This document shows positions 16,884-25,283 of a DNA stretch of 64,000 bases, piece by piece (the first letter of the stretch is position 1; each line of letters starts with the position of its first letter). The stretch comes from DATFDN01 sp963756545. Lineage in GTDB: Bacteria; Pseudomonadota; Alphaproteobacteria; Acetobacterales; Acetobacteraceae. Made by a program: the position numbers and the translations under genes. The stretch covers positions 372,001 to 436,000 of the forward strand of contig CAVWNY010000001.1 in assembly GCA_963756545.1 (NCBI GenBank), written 5' to 3'. The notes under the pieces were generated by a model. The model had not been told where the DNA came from, made no database searches, and was given only the letters and a program-made list of their open reading frames with translations.

Positions 16884-17627
16884 TCATGGGATGATGTGCC
16901 CGATCCGGCCCCAGCGGACCTCGAAGGGCCACATCCAGACCTCCCACCACGGCGCGCGCGGGTCGATCGAGAAGAACAGCACCTCGGCCTTGCCGACCAG
17001 GTTTTCCATTGGCACGAAGCCCCAGAAACGGCTGTCGGCGCTGTTGTCGCGATTGTCTCCCATCACGAACAGCTCGCCGTCTGGAACCGTGTACACTGGC
17101 GTGTTGTTGGCCTCGCCCAACTCCGTCGCCTTCAGGATGTGGTGGCGCACCCCGCCGGGCAAATCCTCCTGGTACTCGCGCAGCGCCATGGAAACGCCCT
17201 CGTCATTGACCACGTACTCGCCCTCGGGCCGGCGCGGCACCTCGCGGCCGTTGATCTGCAACCGCCCGTTGATGACCTGCACCGCGTCGCCGGGCAGGCC
17301 GATCACCCGCTTGATGTAATCGACCGACGTGTCGCGCGGGTACTTGAACACCACCACGTCGCCGCGCCGCGGAGTCGAGCCGAAGATCCGCCCCGAAAAC
17401 AGGTCGGGCGCGAACGGGAAGGAGTAATGCGAGTAGCCGTAGCTGTATTTCTCGACGAACAGGTAGTCGCCTACCAGAAGTGTCGGGATCATGCTGCCGG
17501 AGGGAATGTTGAACGGCTCGAACAGGAAGGTGCGGATCACCACGGCGATCAGCCCGGCATAGACGATCGTCTTGACGTTATCGAGGAGGCCGTTCGACCT
17601 TCGCTTCGACTTGGTGGTCGCGGTCAT
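16884..17627 (-). CDS. lepB: Signal peptidase I
   Basis: A 247-residue membrane protease that removes Sec/Tat signal peptides at the outer face of the inner membrane. One transmembrane segment (residues 18-36) precedes box B with the nucleophile Ser45 in PSGSMIPTL. The general base is Lys95 in RRGDVVVFKYP, box D, followed by YIKRVIGLPGD and the late box E GDNRDNSADSR. The length is normal. It is followed by rnc after 16 bases and preceded by acpS on the same strand. Confidence 0.96.
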   Translation of the reverse strand: MTATTKSKRRSNGLLDNVKTIVYAGLIAVVIRTFLFEPFNIPSGSMIPTLLVGDYLFVEKYSYGYSHYSFPFAPDLFSGRIFGSTPRRGDVVVFKYPRDTSVDYIKRVIGLPGDAVQVINGRLQINGREVPRRPEGEYVVNDEGVSMALREYQEDLPGGVRHHILKATELGEANNTPVYTVPDGELFVMGDNRDNSADSRFWGFVPMENLVGKAEVLFFSIDPRAPWWEVWMWPFEVRWGRIGHIIP

Positions 17628-17702
17628 TCAGGAAATGGTCCATCCAGATCGGCCGGGATCAAGCGCATGCGTCCCGGCGCTGTCAAGAAATGCGGAGCGC
17701 GG

Positions 17703-18128
17703 TCACGCCGGCGACACGCCGAGCGCCGAAATGATCACCTGCGCAAAGGCGTATGGGTACTCGTCGGTCATGGTCAGCGAAACGACCGCCTGCATTCCCG
17801 GCGGCGTGATCGCGGCGAGCCGGGCCGCCGCCCCGCCGGCCAGGCGCAGCGTGGGCTGGCCGGACGGCAGGTTGACCACACCGAGATCGGAGAAGAACAC
17901 GCCCCGGCTGAAGCCGGTCCCCAGCGCCTTCGCTCCGGCTTCCTTGGCAGCGAACCGCTTGGCAAAGGTGCCGGCCCGAATGCGCTCCGTCCGGCGGGCC
18001 GCCTTCGCCCGCTCGGTCTCGGTGAAAACACGCGTCAGAAATCGGTCGCCGTGCCGAGCGATCGCCGCCTCGATCCGGCGGACGTCGCAGATGTCGCTGC
18101 CGAGGCCGAGGATCATGCCCTGCGTCAT
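17703..18128 (-). CDS. acpS: Holo-[acyl-carrier-protein] synthase
   Basis: AcpS transfers 4'-phosphopantetheine from CoA to apo-ACP. The visible core is ILGLGSDICDVRRIE with the Mg2+-binding Asp and, later, FAKRFAAKEAGAKALGTG, the WxxKEA-like signature (here FAAKEA). Three starts are possible: GTG 18155, overlapping the rel stop in GTGA; ATG 18128; and ATG 18116, which gives the family-typical N-terminus MILG. I used 18128 as a compromise. The usual neighbour pdxJ is absent here. The product is about 141 residues. Confidence 0.9.
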   Translation of the reverse strand: MTQGMILGLGSDICDVRRIEAAIARHGDRFLTRVFTETERAKAARRTERIRAGTFAKRFAAKEAGAKALGTGFSRGVFFSDLGVVNLPSGQPTLRLAGGAAARLAAITPPGMQAVVSLTMTDEYPYAFAQVIISALGVSPA

Positions 18129-18151
18129 CCCCCGGATGATCCCCGGAGCGA

Positions 18152-20440
18152 TCACCCCTTGGCCCGCTCCACGCTCTTGATCGTCCTGGCGCCCCGCAGA
18201 CCGGCGATCACCTTGGACAGGTGCGGCAGGTCGCGCACCTCGACGTCGATCAGGACCTCGATGAAGTCCTGCTGGCGGTTGACGATCCGCAGGTTGGCGA
18301 CGGCGCCCTCGTGCTTGGCGACGGCGTTGGCGAGGTCGGCAAGCGTCGAGGGCTCGTTGGCGGCGATGGCGCTGACGCGGGCCGTGTGTCCCCCCTTGCC
18401 CAGCGAGCCGAGATTCCAGCCCACCTCGATGAACCGCTCGGGTGTGGCGGCAAAGCTATCCAGCGTCTGACAGGCCCGCCCGTGGATCGTGACACCCTTG
18501 CCGGTGGTCACGATCCCGACGATCTCGTCGCCCGGCACCGGGTGGCAGCAACCGGCGAAGTAATACGCCATGCCGGGCACCAGGCCCGTGATCGGCATTC
18601 CGCTGTCGAGCCGCGCCCCGCCCCGCGCGGACGGGCGCGGCGTTAGCGTCGAGATGACGCGGGGCGCGCGCGGCGTCTGGCGCAGCTCGGGATAGGCGGC
18701 GTGGACCACGTCCTTCGGACCAAGAGTGCCATTCCCGACCGCGATGAACAGTTCGTCCATCAGCGAGAGCTTCAGAGTTTTCAGCGCGGGTTCCAGCGCC
18801 TTCTCCGACCCGTCCACGCCCGCCTGACGGAACGCCTTCGTCAGCTCGGCCCGGCCCCGATCAAGGTGCTCCTGGCGCAGTTGCTGATGAATGAAGCGCC
18901 GAACGCGCGCGCGCGCCTTGCCGGTGACGACGAACCGCTCCCACTGCGCCGACGGCGTGCCGCCGCGCGCGGTCATGATCTCGACCTGGTCGCCGTTCTG
19001 CAGCTGGTAGCGCAGCGGCATCAGCCGCCCGTTCACCTTGGCCCCGACGCAGGCGTCGCCCACCTGGCTATGCACCGCGTAGGCGAAATCCACCGGCGTC
19101 GCCCCGCGCGGCAACTGGATGAGCTGGCCCTTCGGCGTGAAGCAGAAGACTTGATCGCCGTAGAGTTCAAGCTTGGTGTTTTCCAGGAATTCGTCGGGAG
19201 CCGAGGAATTCTCCAGGATTTCCAGCAGATCCTGCACCCAGCGGAACTGGTGCAGATCGCTCGGGGAAGCTTCATGCTGCTTGTACAGCCAGTGCGCCGC
19301 GACCCCGGCCTCGCCTACGTCGTTCATCTCCTGCGTGCGGATCTGCACCTCGATCTTTTGGTTGCGCGGCTCGCGCAAGGTGACGCCGGTGTGCACGCTT
19401 TGATAGCCGTTCGCCTTCGGCGTCGAGATGTAGTCCTTGAAGCGCCCGGCGATCACCGGATAGGCGGAGTGGACGGCGCCGAGCGCGGCGTAACAATCCT
19501 CCTTGCTGGGCACCACGATGCGGAACGCCATGATGTCGGAGAGCTGCTCGAAGGCGACGTTTCGCTGGTGCATCTTCTCCCAGATCGAAAACAGCGACTT
19601 CTCGCGTCCGGTGACGCTCAGAACCGGCACGCCGGCTCCCTCGCAGACGCGGCGCAGTTCCTGCCGAACATCCTCGATCACGTCGGCGCCCTGCCCGCGC
19701 AGGAAGTTCAGGCGGGCCTGGATGGTCTCGAACGCTTCCGGTTCCAGTTGCCCGAAGGCGAGCGTCTGAAGCTCGGTCTTGACCGCGTCCATGCCGATCC
19801 GCTCGGCGAGCGGCGCGTAGATCTCCATCGTCTCGCGGGCGATGCGCTTGCGCCGGTCGGCGTCCCGAATGAAGTGGAGCGTCCGCATGTTGTGCAGCCG
19901 GTCGGCGAGCTTGACCAGCAGCACGCGGATGTCGCGGCTCATCGCCAGCACGAGCTTGCGAAAGTTCTCCGCCTGCTTGGTGCGGTCGGACTGCAGCTCT
20001 AGGCGCGTCAGCTTGGTCACGCCATCGACCAATCCCGCTACCTCGCGGCCAAAGCGCCGCTCGATGTCGGGCAGGCCGACCTGGGTGTCCTCGATGACGT
20101 CGTGCAGGAGGCCGGTGACGATGCTGGCCGTGTCGAGCCGATAGCCGGCCAGGATGTCGGCGACCGCGACCGGATGGGTGATGTAGGGGTCGCCGTTGTC
20201 GCGCTTCTGCGCCCCATGCGCCTTCATGGCGAGCACATAGGCGGCGTCGATGAGCGGCAGGTCGGACTTGGGGTCGTAGGCGGCGACCTTCTCCGTCAGC
20301 TCGAACTGGCGGATGATCGGCGGCCGCTCACGCGGCTCGGCCGGCGCGGTGACGCCCTCCGGGGCGGGCAGCGGCTGGGCGCGGTCGAACGGCGCATGGA
20401 CGGGCGCGGAAAGTGGGCGGGCTGGAGCGCCGTCGGCCAT
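18152..20440 (-). CDS. rel: Bifunctional (p)ppGpp synthetase/hydrolase
   Basis: A 762-residue RelA/SpoT protein that makes and degrades (p)ppGpp in the stringent response. The N-terminal HD hydrolase is intact (LLHDVIEDT, LADRLHNMRTL). The synthetase region has the RFKDYISTPKANGYQS loop. The TGS domain follows (VFCFTPKGQLIQLPRGATPVDFAY), and the C-terminus has the zinc-finger/CC region (FAGCCHPVPGDEIVG) and an ACT domain. With both catalytic centres intact it is likely the sole long RSH enzyme. It sits between rpoZ and acpS, the common alphaproteobacterial arrangement. Confidence 0.95.
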   Translation of the reverse strand: MADGAPARPLSAPVHAPFDRAQPLPAPEGVTAPAEPRERPPIIRQFELTEKVAAYDPKSDLPLIDAAYVLAMKAHGAQKRDNGDPYITHPVAVADILAGYRLDTASIVTGLLHDVIEDTQVGLPDIERRFGREVAGLVDGVTKLTRLELQSDRTKQAENFRKLVLAMSRDIRVLLVKLADRLHNMRTLHFIRDADRRKRIARETMEIYAPLAERIGMDAVKTELQTLAFGQLEPEAFETIQARLNFLRGQGADVIEDVRQELRRVCEGAGVPVLSVTGREKSLFSIWEKMHQRNVAFEQLSDIMAFRIVVPSKEDCYAALGAVHSAYPVIAGRFKDYISTPKANGYQSVHTGVTLREPRNQKIEVQIRTQEMNDVGEAGVAAHWLYKQHEASPSDLHQFRWVQDLLEILENSSAPDEFLENTKLELYGDQVFCFTPKGQLIQLPRGATPVDFAYAVHSQVGDACVGAKVNGRLMPLRYQLQNGDQVEIMTARGGTPSAQWERFVVTGKARARVRRFIHQQLRQEHLDRGRAELTKAFRQAGVDGSEKALEPALKTLKLSLMDELFIAVGNGTLGPKDVVHAAYPELRQTPRAPRVISTLTPRPSARGGARLDSGMPITGLVPGMAYYFAGCCHPVPGDEIVGIVTTGKGVTIHGRACQTLDSFAATPERFIEVGWNLGSLGKGGHTARVSAIAANEPSTLADLANAVAKHEGAVANLRIVNRQQDFIEVLIDVEVRDLPHLSKVIAGLRGARTIKSVERAKG

Positions 20441-20447
20441 GCCCGCC

Positions 20448-20855
20448 CTAACGGCGACGCCCGGCGAGTTCCGCCTCGATCGCGGCTTCCACGTCCTCGG
20501 GCGAAAGCTCCCCCTCGGTCTCGGTGGGCAGGTTCGCCGCCTCCTCCTCGGCGGTGATGTCCTGAAGGCCGAAGATGTTCTGGTCGGTGGGGATCAGGTC
20601 CAGCACCTCCTCGTCGGCGGGCTCCGGCTCGGGCGCTCGCGACAGCGATTTGATGAGGTCCTGTTCAAGACGCAGCAACTCGATCGTCTCGTCGGCAATC
20701 TCGCGCAGCGCGACGACGGGGTTCTTGTCGTTGTCGCGATCGAGGGTCAGTTCCTCCCCCCGGCTGAGATTGCGCGCGCGTTGGGCGGCGAGCAAAACAA
20801 GCTCGAAACGGTTGGGAACTTTCTCGACGCAGTCTTCAACGGTCACGCGCGCCAT
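20448..20855 (-). CDS. rpoZ: RNA polymerase omega subunit
   Basis: Omega helps fold and latch the beta-prime subunit and links RNA polymerase to (p)ppGpp. The N-terminal 70 residues match the family: MARVTVEDCVEKVPNRFELV, LAAQRARNLSRG and NKNPVVALREIA-like DKNPVVALREIADE. At 135 residues it is long, with an acidic Pro/Glu-rich C-terminal tail of about 60 residues that is typical of Rhodospirillales. Eight bases separate it from rel downstream. Confidence 0.96.
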   Translation of the reverse strand: MARVTVEDCVEKVPNRFELVLLAAQRARNLSRGEELTLDRDNDKNPVVALREIADETIELLRLEQDLIKSLSRAPEPEPADEEVLDLIPTDQNIFGLQDITAEEEAANLPTETEGELSPEDVEAAIEAELAGRRR

Positions 20856-20936
20856 GCACAGCTACTCCGGGCCGATGATCAGGGGACGGCACCGACATTT
20901 AAGCGAGATCGGCCGCCGATGCAAGGAACCGGCCAG

Positions 20937-21440
20937 CTAAAACGGCCACGCGGCCTGCGACGGGAGCGCGGCGAGCAGCGCCTCAACCCGCGCGCCGAGG
21001 CGTGGATGCACCCACCCCGGCGCGACATCGGCGAGAGGCGCGAGGACGAAGGCGCGTTCGTGGGCGCGTGGGTGCGGCAGGATCGGGTCGGGCGCGTCGC
21101 GCACCCGGGCGCCCATCGCGATTAGGTCGAGGTCAAGCCGGCGCGCCGCGTTCGGCGCGCCGCGGCGGCGCCCGAAGCCGTCCTCGATGGCGAGCAGGGC
21201 GGCCAGCAGTGCGGCAGGGTCGGCGTGGCCCGCCAGGAGCGCGACCCCGTTGACGTAGTCCGGCTGCTCCGAGGCCGGCACGGGCGCGCTCCGCCACCAG
21301 CGCGACAGGCCGCGCAGCCGCAGCCCCGCGAGCGCATCGAGCGCCGCGGCGGCCTTCCGGCATGTGTCGAGCGGGGACGCGCCATCGGGCGCGGGCAGGT
21401 TGGCGCCGATCGCGACCAGGATCATCGGGGCCGGGATCAT
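20937..21440 (-). CDS. folK: 2-amino-4-hydroxy-6-hydroxymethyldihydropteridine pyrophosphokinase
   Basis: HPPK adds pyrophosphate to the pterin precursor in folate synthesis. The 167-residue protein has the N-terminal ILVAIGANLP strand, the ATP-binding signature RRLDLDLIAMG (canonical RxxDLDLLxxG) and the late motif LPHPRAHERAFVLAPLADVAP. Met6 (21425) is an alternative start that would fit the family's short N-terminus. It precedes rpoZ on the same strand by 81 bases. Confidence 0.93.
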   Translation of the reverse strand: MIPAPMILVAIGANLPAPDGASPLDTCRKAAAALDALAGLRLRGLSRWWRSAPVPASEQPDYVNGVALLAGHADPAALLAALLAIEDGFGRRRGAPNAARRLDLDLIAMGARVRDAPDPILPHPRAHERAFVLAPLADVAPGWVHPRLGARVEALLAALPSQAAWPF

Positions 21441-21568
21441 CGGGGTGTTCCGTCCGGCGACAATTCACAACGCCACGGGTTGGTGGGATGATCCCGTCGT
21501 CTGCTCCGGGCACGAGTCTTGGCCCGGCCTGCCCCGCTTCGGACGACCCGCATCATCCAGGGATCATC

Positions 21569-22177
21569 ATGGACCCGCATTTCCTGCCCAACGAGCGCAT
21601 CGGCCTGTTCATCGACGGCGCCAACCTCTACTCCGCCTCGCGCAACCTGGGCTTCGACGTCGACTACCGCAACCTGCTCGAATACTTTCGGGGGCTCGGC
21701 AATGTCGTGCGAGCCTATTATTACGCAGCCGTGCTAGAAACCGAGGACTACTCCCCGCTCAAGCCGCTGACCGACTGGCTCGCCTACAACGGCTACGCCC
21801 TCGTCACCAAGCCGGCGAAGGAGTTCACCGATGCCGCCGGTCGGCGGCGCGTGAAGGGCAACATGGATATCGAGTTGGCGGTGGACATGCTGGAACTCGC
21901 GCCAAGGCTCGACCACGTCGTGCTGTTCAGCGGCGACTCCGATTTTCGCCGGCTGGTCGAGGCGGTGCAGCGCAAGGGCGTGCGCGTCTCGGTCATCTCC
22001 TCGATCCGAACCAGCCAGCCGATGGTCTCCGACGAGTTGCGCCGACAGGCTGACCAATTCATCGAGTTGGCCGACATCGCCAAGGAGTTCACACGCCGGC
22101 AGACCGAGCCGCGCGCGCGTCCCCCAGCGGTGCGGCCGACGCCGGCCGATCCGTTCAACGACCAGACGCCAGCGTGA
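21569..22177 (+). CDS. NYN (LabA/DUF88) domain protein, PIN-fold RNase-like
   Basis: A 202-residue protein of the LabA/DUF88 family. The motif GLFIDGANLY gives the first acidic residue, GNMDIELAVDML the middle acidic cluster and VLFSGDSDFRRLVEAV the third, the PIN-like metal site that suggests ribonuclease activity. The C-terminal tail is Pro/Arg-rich and probably disordered. The substrate is unknown. The frame is open further upstream but ATG 21569 gives the usual N-terminus. The stop overlaps the start of the uracil-DNA glycosylase gene (GTGA), so the two are co-translated. Confidence 0.9.
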   Translation: MDPHFLPNERIGLFIDGANLYSASRNLGFDVDYRNLLEYFRGLGNVVRAYYYAAVLETEDYSPLKPLTDWLAYNGYALVTKPAKEFTDAAGRRRVKGNMDIELAVDMLELAPRLDHVVLFSGDSDFRRLVEAVQRKGVRVSVISSIRTSQPMVSDELRRQADQFIELADIAKEFTRRQTEPRARPPAVRPTPADPFNDQTPA

Positions 22178-22884
22178 GCGAGGCCGCCCGGCGCCAGGCC
22201 CTCATGGCGCTGCCGGAAGTCCCAGGGGAGGGCCCTGGGGAGGGCCCTGGGCCGGACTGTCCGCGGTGCGACCGGCTGGCGCTGTTTCGCGCCGCGAACC
22301 GGACGCGGTTTCCCACCTGGTTCAACGCGCCCGTCCCGAGCTTCGGTCCGCGGGATGCGCCCATCCTCATCGTCGGGCTGGCGCCGGGGCTGAAGGGCGC
22401 CAATCGCACGGGCCGGCCCTTCACGGGCGACCACGCCGGCGTGCTGTTATACCAGACCTTGCTGCGCTTCGGCCTGGCGAGCGGCGACTACGGGGCGGAC
22501 CCGACGGACGGGCTCGCGCTGACGGGCTGTCGCATCGTGAACGCGGTGCGCTGCGTCCCGCCGGCCAACAAGCCGCTGCCGGCCGAGGTGGGCGCCTGCA
22601 ATCGCTTTCTCGCGGCGGAGCTAGCGGCCATGCCCGCGCTTCGGGCGATCCTCGCATTGGGGGTCCTGGCGCACGCCGCCGTGCTGCGGGCGACGGGGCT
22701 CTCGCCATCGCGCGCGCGGTTCCGGCACGGCGCGATCCACCCTCTCCCAAACGGCAGAGTGCTGGCGGATAGCTATCACGTCTCGCGCTACAACACGAAC
22801 ACGGGCCGGCTGACCTCGGACATGTTCGAAACCGTCATCCGCACCCTTCTCTCGCGGCTGGAGGGCCGAACCGCTTCGAGCTGA
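22174..22884 (+). CDS. Type-5 uracil-DNA glycosylase (UdgB)
   Basis: A 236-residue repair glycosylase that removes uracil, and in this family also hypoxanthine, from DNA. Motif 1 is LAPGLKGANRTGRPFTGD, motif 2 the GCRIVNAVRCVPPANKP stretch and motif 3 SYHVSRYNTNTGRLT, where the His contacts the base. The CPRCDRL stretch and later Cys residues suggest the [4Fe-4S] cluster known in families 4 and 5. It starts at GTG 22174, overlapping the NYN gene, and ends before a strong terminator. Confidence 0.92.
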   Translation: MSEAARRQALMALPEVPGEGPGEGPGPDCPRCDRLALFRAANRTRFPTWFNAPVPSFGPRDAPILIVGLAPGLKGANRTGRPFTGDHAGVLLYQTLLRFGLASGDYGADPTDGLALTGCRIVNAVRCVPPANKPLPAEVGACNRFLAAELAAMPALRAILALGVLAHAAVLRATGLSPSRARFRHGAIHPLPNGRVLADSYHVSRYNTNTGRLTSDMFETVIRTLLSRLEGRTASS

Positions 22885-22893
22885 GACGTGTTG

Positions 22894-22920
22894 AAAGCCG
22901 GGCCGCATCGGCCCGGCTTT
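22894..22920. terminator. Bidirectional intrinsic terminator
   Basis: A perfect 11-bp stem, AAAGCCGGGCC pairing with GGCCCGGCTTT, with a five-base loop. A-tract and T-tract flank the stem, so it can serve the uracil-DNA glycosylase on the plus strand and the repeat protein on the minus strand. Confidence 0.9.
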
Positions 22921-22937
22921 CCGTTGCGTCGGCGCGA

Positions 22938-24392
22938 TCAGCCGCCCTTCGCATCCGGGGTGGGGTTGGCGCCGCTCCCGGTGCCTTGTGCGGCGTGCGT
23001 CGCATCGTGGCCGCCGGAACTAGAGGCGGCCGTACTACTGGTCGCGCCGCCGGTCTTGTCAGTGGTGTTCGCGCTCTGCTGGTTCTGCTGGCCTTGGGTC
23101 TGATTATCGGTGCTCGCCTGGGTGGAACCGCTCTGGCCGTTCGCGGCGTTGGCGTTTACGCCGCTGCTGGAGCTGGACTCGCCGCCAAGGTTGTTGTTGG
23201 CGGTATTGCTCTCGGTGCTTCTGCCGGGAGACGGGGCGGGCTGGGTGGCGCTGTTGTAGCTGCTCACGATCCCCTTGGAGCCGTTAGTCCCGCCGCCGCT
23301 GTAGCTGGACTGATTTCCATAACCGCTGTTGGGAGCATTCGTGCCGGAATTGAACCCTGTCTGGCCGTTGGAGCTGCTGGCGTTTCCGCTCCAGCCGTTG
23401 TTCATGCCGCCGCTGTAGCCTGATTGTCCGTTGGTCGCCCAGCCGTTGTTCATGCCAGAGTTGTATTGGTCCTGCTGGCTGTACCCGCTGTTACCCGCAC
23501 GATAGCCATTCTGCTCAGCGTTTTGCTGACCGTAGCCGCTGTTCATGCCTGAATTATAGCCGTCCTGCTGGCTCGACCCGCTGTTCCCTGAGTTGTAGCC
23601 GTTCTGCTGGCCATAGCCTTCGGTCATTCCTGGATTGTAGCCGTTCGGCTGACCAGATGTGTTACCTCCACTGGTATATTCATTCTGCTGGCCGGAGCGG
23701 TTGTTCATTCCAGAGTTGTAGCCGTTCTGCTGGCCGTAGCCGTTGGTCATTCCAGGATTGTAGCCGTTCTGCTGACCCGATGTGTTATCTCCACTGGTGT
23801 ACCCATTCTGCTGGCCATAGCCGTTGTTCATTCCAGAGTTGTAGCCGTTCTGCTGGCCATATCCGTTGTTCATACCGCCGTTGGAACCATAGCGCTGGCC
23901 GTTGCCGTTCTCCGGTCCGCCGTTGTAGCCGTTCTGCTGGCCGTAGCCGTTGTTCATACCGCCGCTGGAGCCGTAGCGCTGGCCGTTGCCGTTGTCCATT
24001 CCGCCGTTGTAACCGTTCTGCTGGCCGTAGCCGTTCTGCTGGCCGTAGCCGTTGTTCATACTACCGCTGGAGCCGTAGCGCTGGCCGTAGCCGTTCTCCA
24101 TTCCGCCGTTGTAGCCGTTCTGCTGGTTGTAGCCGCTCTGCTGGTCGTAGCCGTTCTGCTGGCCGTAGCCGTTGTTCATTCCGCTATTATAGCCATTCTG
24201 TTGGCCGTACCCGTTGCCCATCCCGTTGTAGCCATTCTGACCGCCCCCGTTGTAGGTCTGGTCGCTCCCGCCGGAGTTGGTGCCGTAGTTCTGGCCCATC
24301 GGGCCGTACGCGCCCACTTGCGCCATTGCCGCGGGAGCCGCGAGCAGCGCGCCAATGGCGGTGAGCGTGCCGAGCTTGCCGAGTGACATCAT
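22938..24392 (-). CDS. Secreted Gly/Asn/Gln/Tyr-rich tandem-repeat protein
   Basis: Not assignable to a known family. The 484-residue product begins with a Sec signal peptide (residues 1-24, cleavage after AMA) and is then almost entirely low complexity. Residues 50-340 are built from NGYGQQNGY-type units with a Tyr about every seven residues and no long hydrophobic stretch; residues 370-484 are Ser/Thr/Asn/Gln-rich, with no Cys. The composition resembles prion-like or phase-separating and some biofilm-matrix proteins. I used the ATG at 24392, preceded by AAAGGAG at 24403-24409; the open frame extends upstream but without a signal sequence. It may be surface-exposed; there is no anchor motif. 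Codon use is unusual only because of the composition. Confidence 0.8.
   Translation of the reverse strand: MMSLGKLGTLTAIGALLAAPAAMAQVGAYGPMGQNYGTNSGGSDQTYNGGGQNGYNGMGNGYGQQNGYNSGMNNGYGQQNGYDQQSGYNQQNGYNGGMENGYGQRYGSSGSMNNGYGQQNGYGQQNGYNGGMDNGNGQRYGSSGGMNNGYGQQNGYNGGPENGNGQRYGSNGGMNNGYGQQNGYNSGMNNGYGQQNGYTSGDNTSGQQNGYNPGMTNGYGQQNGYNSGMNNRSGQQNEYTSGGNTSGQPNGYNPGMTEGYGQQNGYNSGNSGSSQQDGYNSGMNSGYGQQNAEQNGYRAGNSGYSQQDQYNSGMNNGWATNGQSGYSGGMNNGWSGNASSSNGQTGFNSGTNAPNSGYGNQSSYSGGGTNGSKGIVSSYNSATQPAPSPGRSTESNTANNNLGGESSSSSGVNANAANGQSGSTQASTDNQTQGQQNQQSANTTDKTGGATSSTAASSSGGHDATHAAQGTGSGANPTPDAKGG
23595..24110. repeat. Higher-order in-frame repeats within the Gln/Asn-rich gene
   Basis: Two nested repeat types sit back to back. 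A 28-residue unit (84 bp) occurs three times at residues 95-122, 129-156 and 157-184. A 41-residue unit (123 bp) occurs twice at residues 185-225 and 226-266. Both share the NNGYGQQNGY core, so they arose by separate rounds of duplication of a smaller unit. Confidence 0.85.
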
Positions 24393-24632
24393 GTTAGCGT
24401 GACTCCTTTGCCCGTTCATCCTGCCTTCGTAAGGGATGGGAGAGGGCGGGTGACCCCCCGCGCGATACCGACGTCTCTGTGCGTCTTTGCCGGCTCGGCG
24501 CGCGCCCTGGGCAATCGCCCAATCGAAGACGTCGACAGACGCCTCTCTCCCGCGTGGAACTAAAACGCCGGACATGCGCCAGGGGTGGCACGGATGACCC
24601 AGAAGTTAAGGGCACCCCGCGAGCGAGCGGCT

Positions 24633-25283
24633 TCAGCCGTAGCGTTCCTCGGCCCAGGGATCGGCGTCGTTGTGATAGCCCCGCTGCTCCCAGAAACCGG
24701 GACGGTCGACCAGGGTGATCTCCACCCGCCGGACCCATTTCGCCGACTTCCAGAAGTAGAGATGCGGGATCACCGCGCGCAGCGGGCCGCCGTGCTGGCG
24801 CGAGAGCGGCGCGTCGTTCCAGGTGTCGGCCAGCAGCGCGTCCGGCTGGTCGAACTGGTGGAGCCGCACGTTGGTGGTGTAGCCGTCATGGGCGTGGAAC
24901 ACGATCGAACGCGCCTCATCCTTCGGCTCCACCAGCGCCAGAAGCGTGCGCGCGGCGACTCCGGCCCAGCGGTTGTCGTAGCGCGACCACTGGGTGACGC
25001 AGTGGATGTCGGACACCACCGTGGTGCGGGGTAGCGCCCGGAATTCGTCCCAGTTCAGACTGATGGGCCGGCGCACCGCGCCGTCGATGTCCAGCCGGAA
25101 TTTCTGAATGGCCACATCCGGCTGGCTGCCGAGGTCGAGGACGGGCCAGTTGCGCACCAACGTCTGTCCCGGCGGCAGCCGATCCCGCGCGGGGTCCGCC
25201 GTGGTGCCCGTGAGGAGCCGGCCTTGCCGCGCCCAGGCCTGCTTCGCGGCGATCAGCTTGTCGCGCCGCGGACTGTCATCCAT
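24633..25283 (-). CDS. Sulfite-oxidase-like molybdopterin oxidoreductase (Oxidored_molyb)
   Basis: A 216-residue cytosolic protein with the molybdopterin-binding fold of the sulfite oxidase family, close to the standalone YedY/MsrP-like domain. Motif order: NWDEFRALPRTTV, then VSDIHCVTQWSRYDNRW with the Mo-ligating Cys95, then HDGYTTNVRL, RQHGGPLRAVIPHLYFWKSAKWV. No signal peptide is present, unlike MsrP. The substrate is unknown. It overlaps the upstream gene by eight bases and is the last gene of the molybdenum-related minus-strand cluster. Confidence 0.85.
   Translation of the reverse strand: MDDSPRRDKLIAAKQAWARQGRLLTGTTADPARDRLPPGQTLVRNWPVLDLGSQPDVAIQKFRLDIDGAVRRPISLNWDEFRALPRTTVVSDIHCVTQWSRYDNRWAGVAARTLLALVEPKDEARSIVFHAHDGYTTNVRLHQFDQPDALLADTWNDAPLSRQHGGPLRAVIPHLYFWKSAKWVRRVEITLVDRPGFWEQRGYHNDADPWAEERYG

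Noticed and set aside
23657..24364. A 235-residue plus-strand Cys/Ser/Arg-rich repeat frame opposite the Gln/Asn-rich gene
   Set aside because: It is the mirror of the repeat DNA, has no start signal or signal peptide, and the minus-strand gene has a signal peptide and Shine-Dalgarno.
24393..24632. Riboswitch or small RNA upstream of the repeat protein
   Set aside because: No conserved motif or stable structure that I could recognise by eye.
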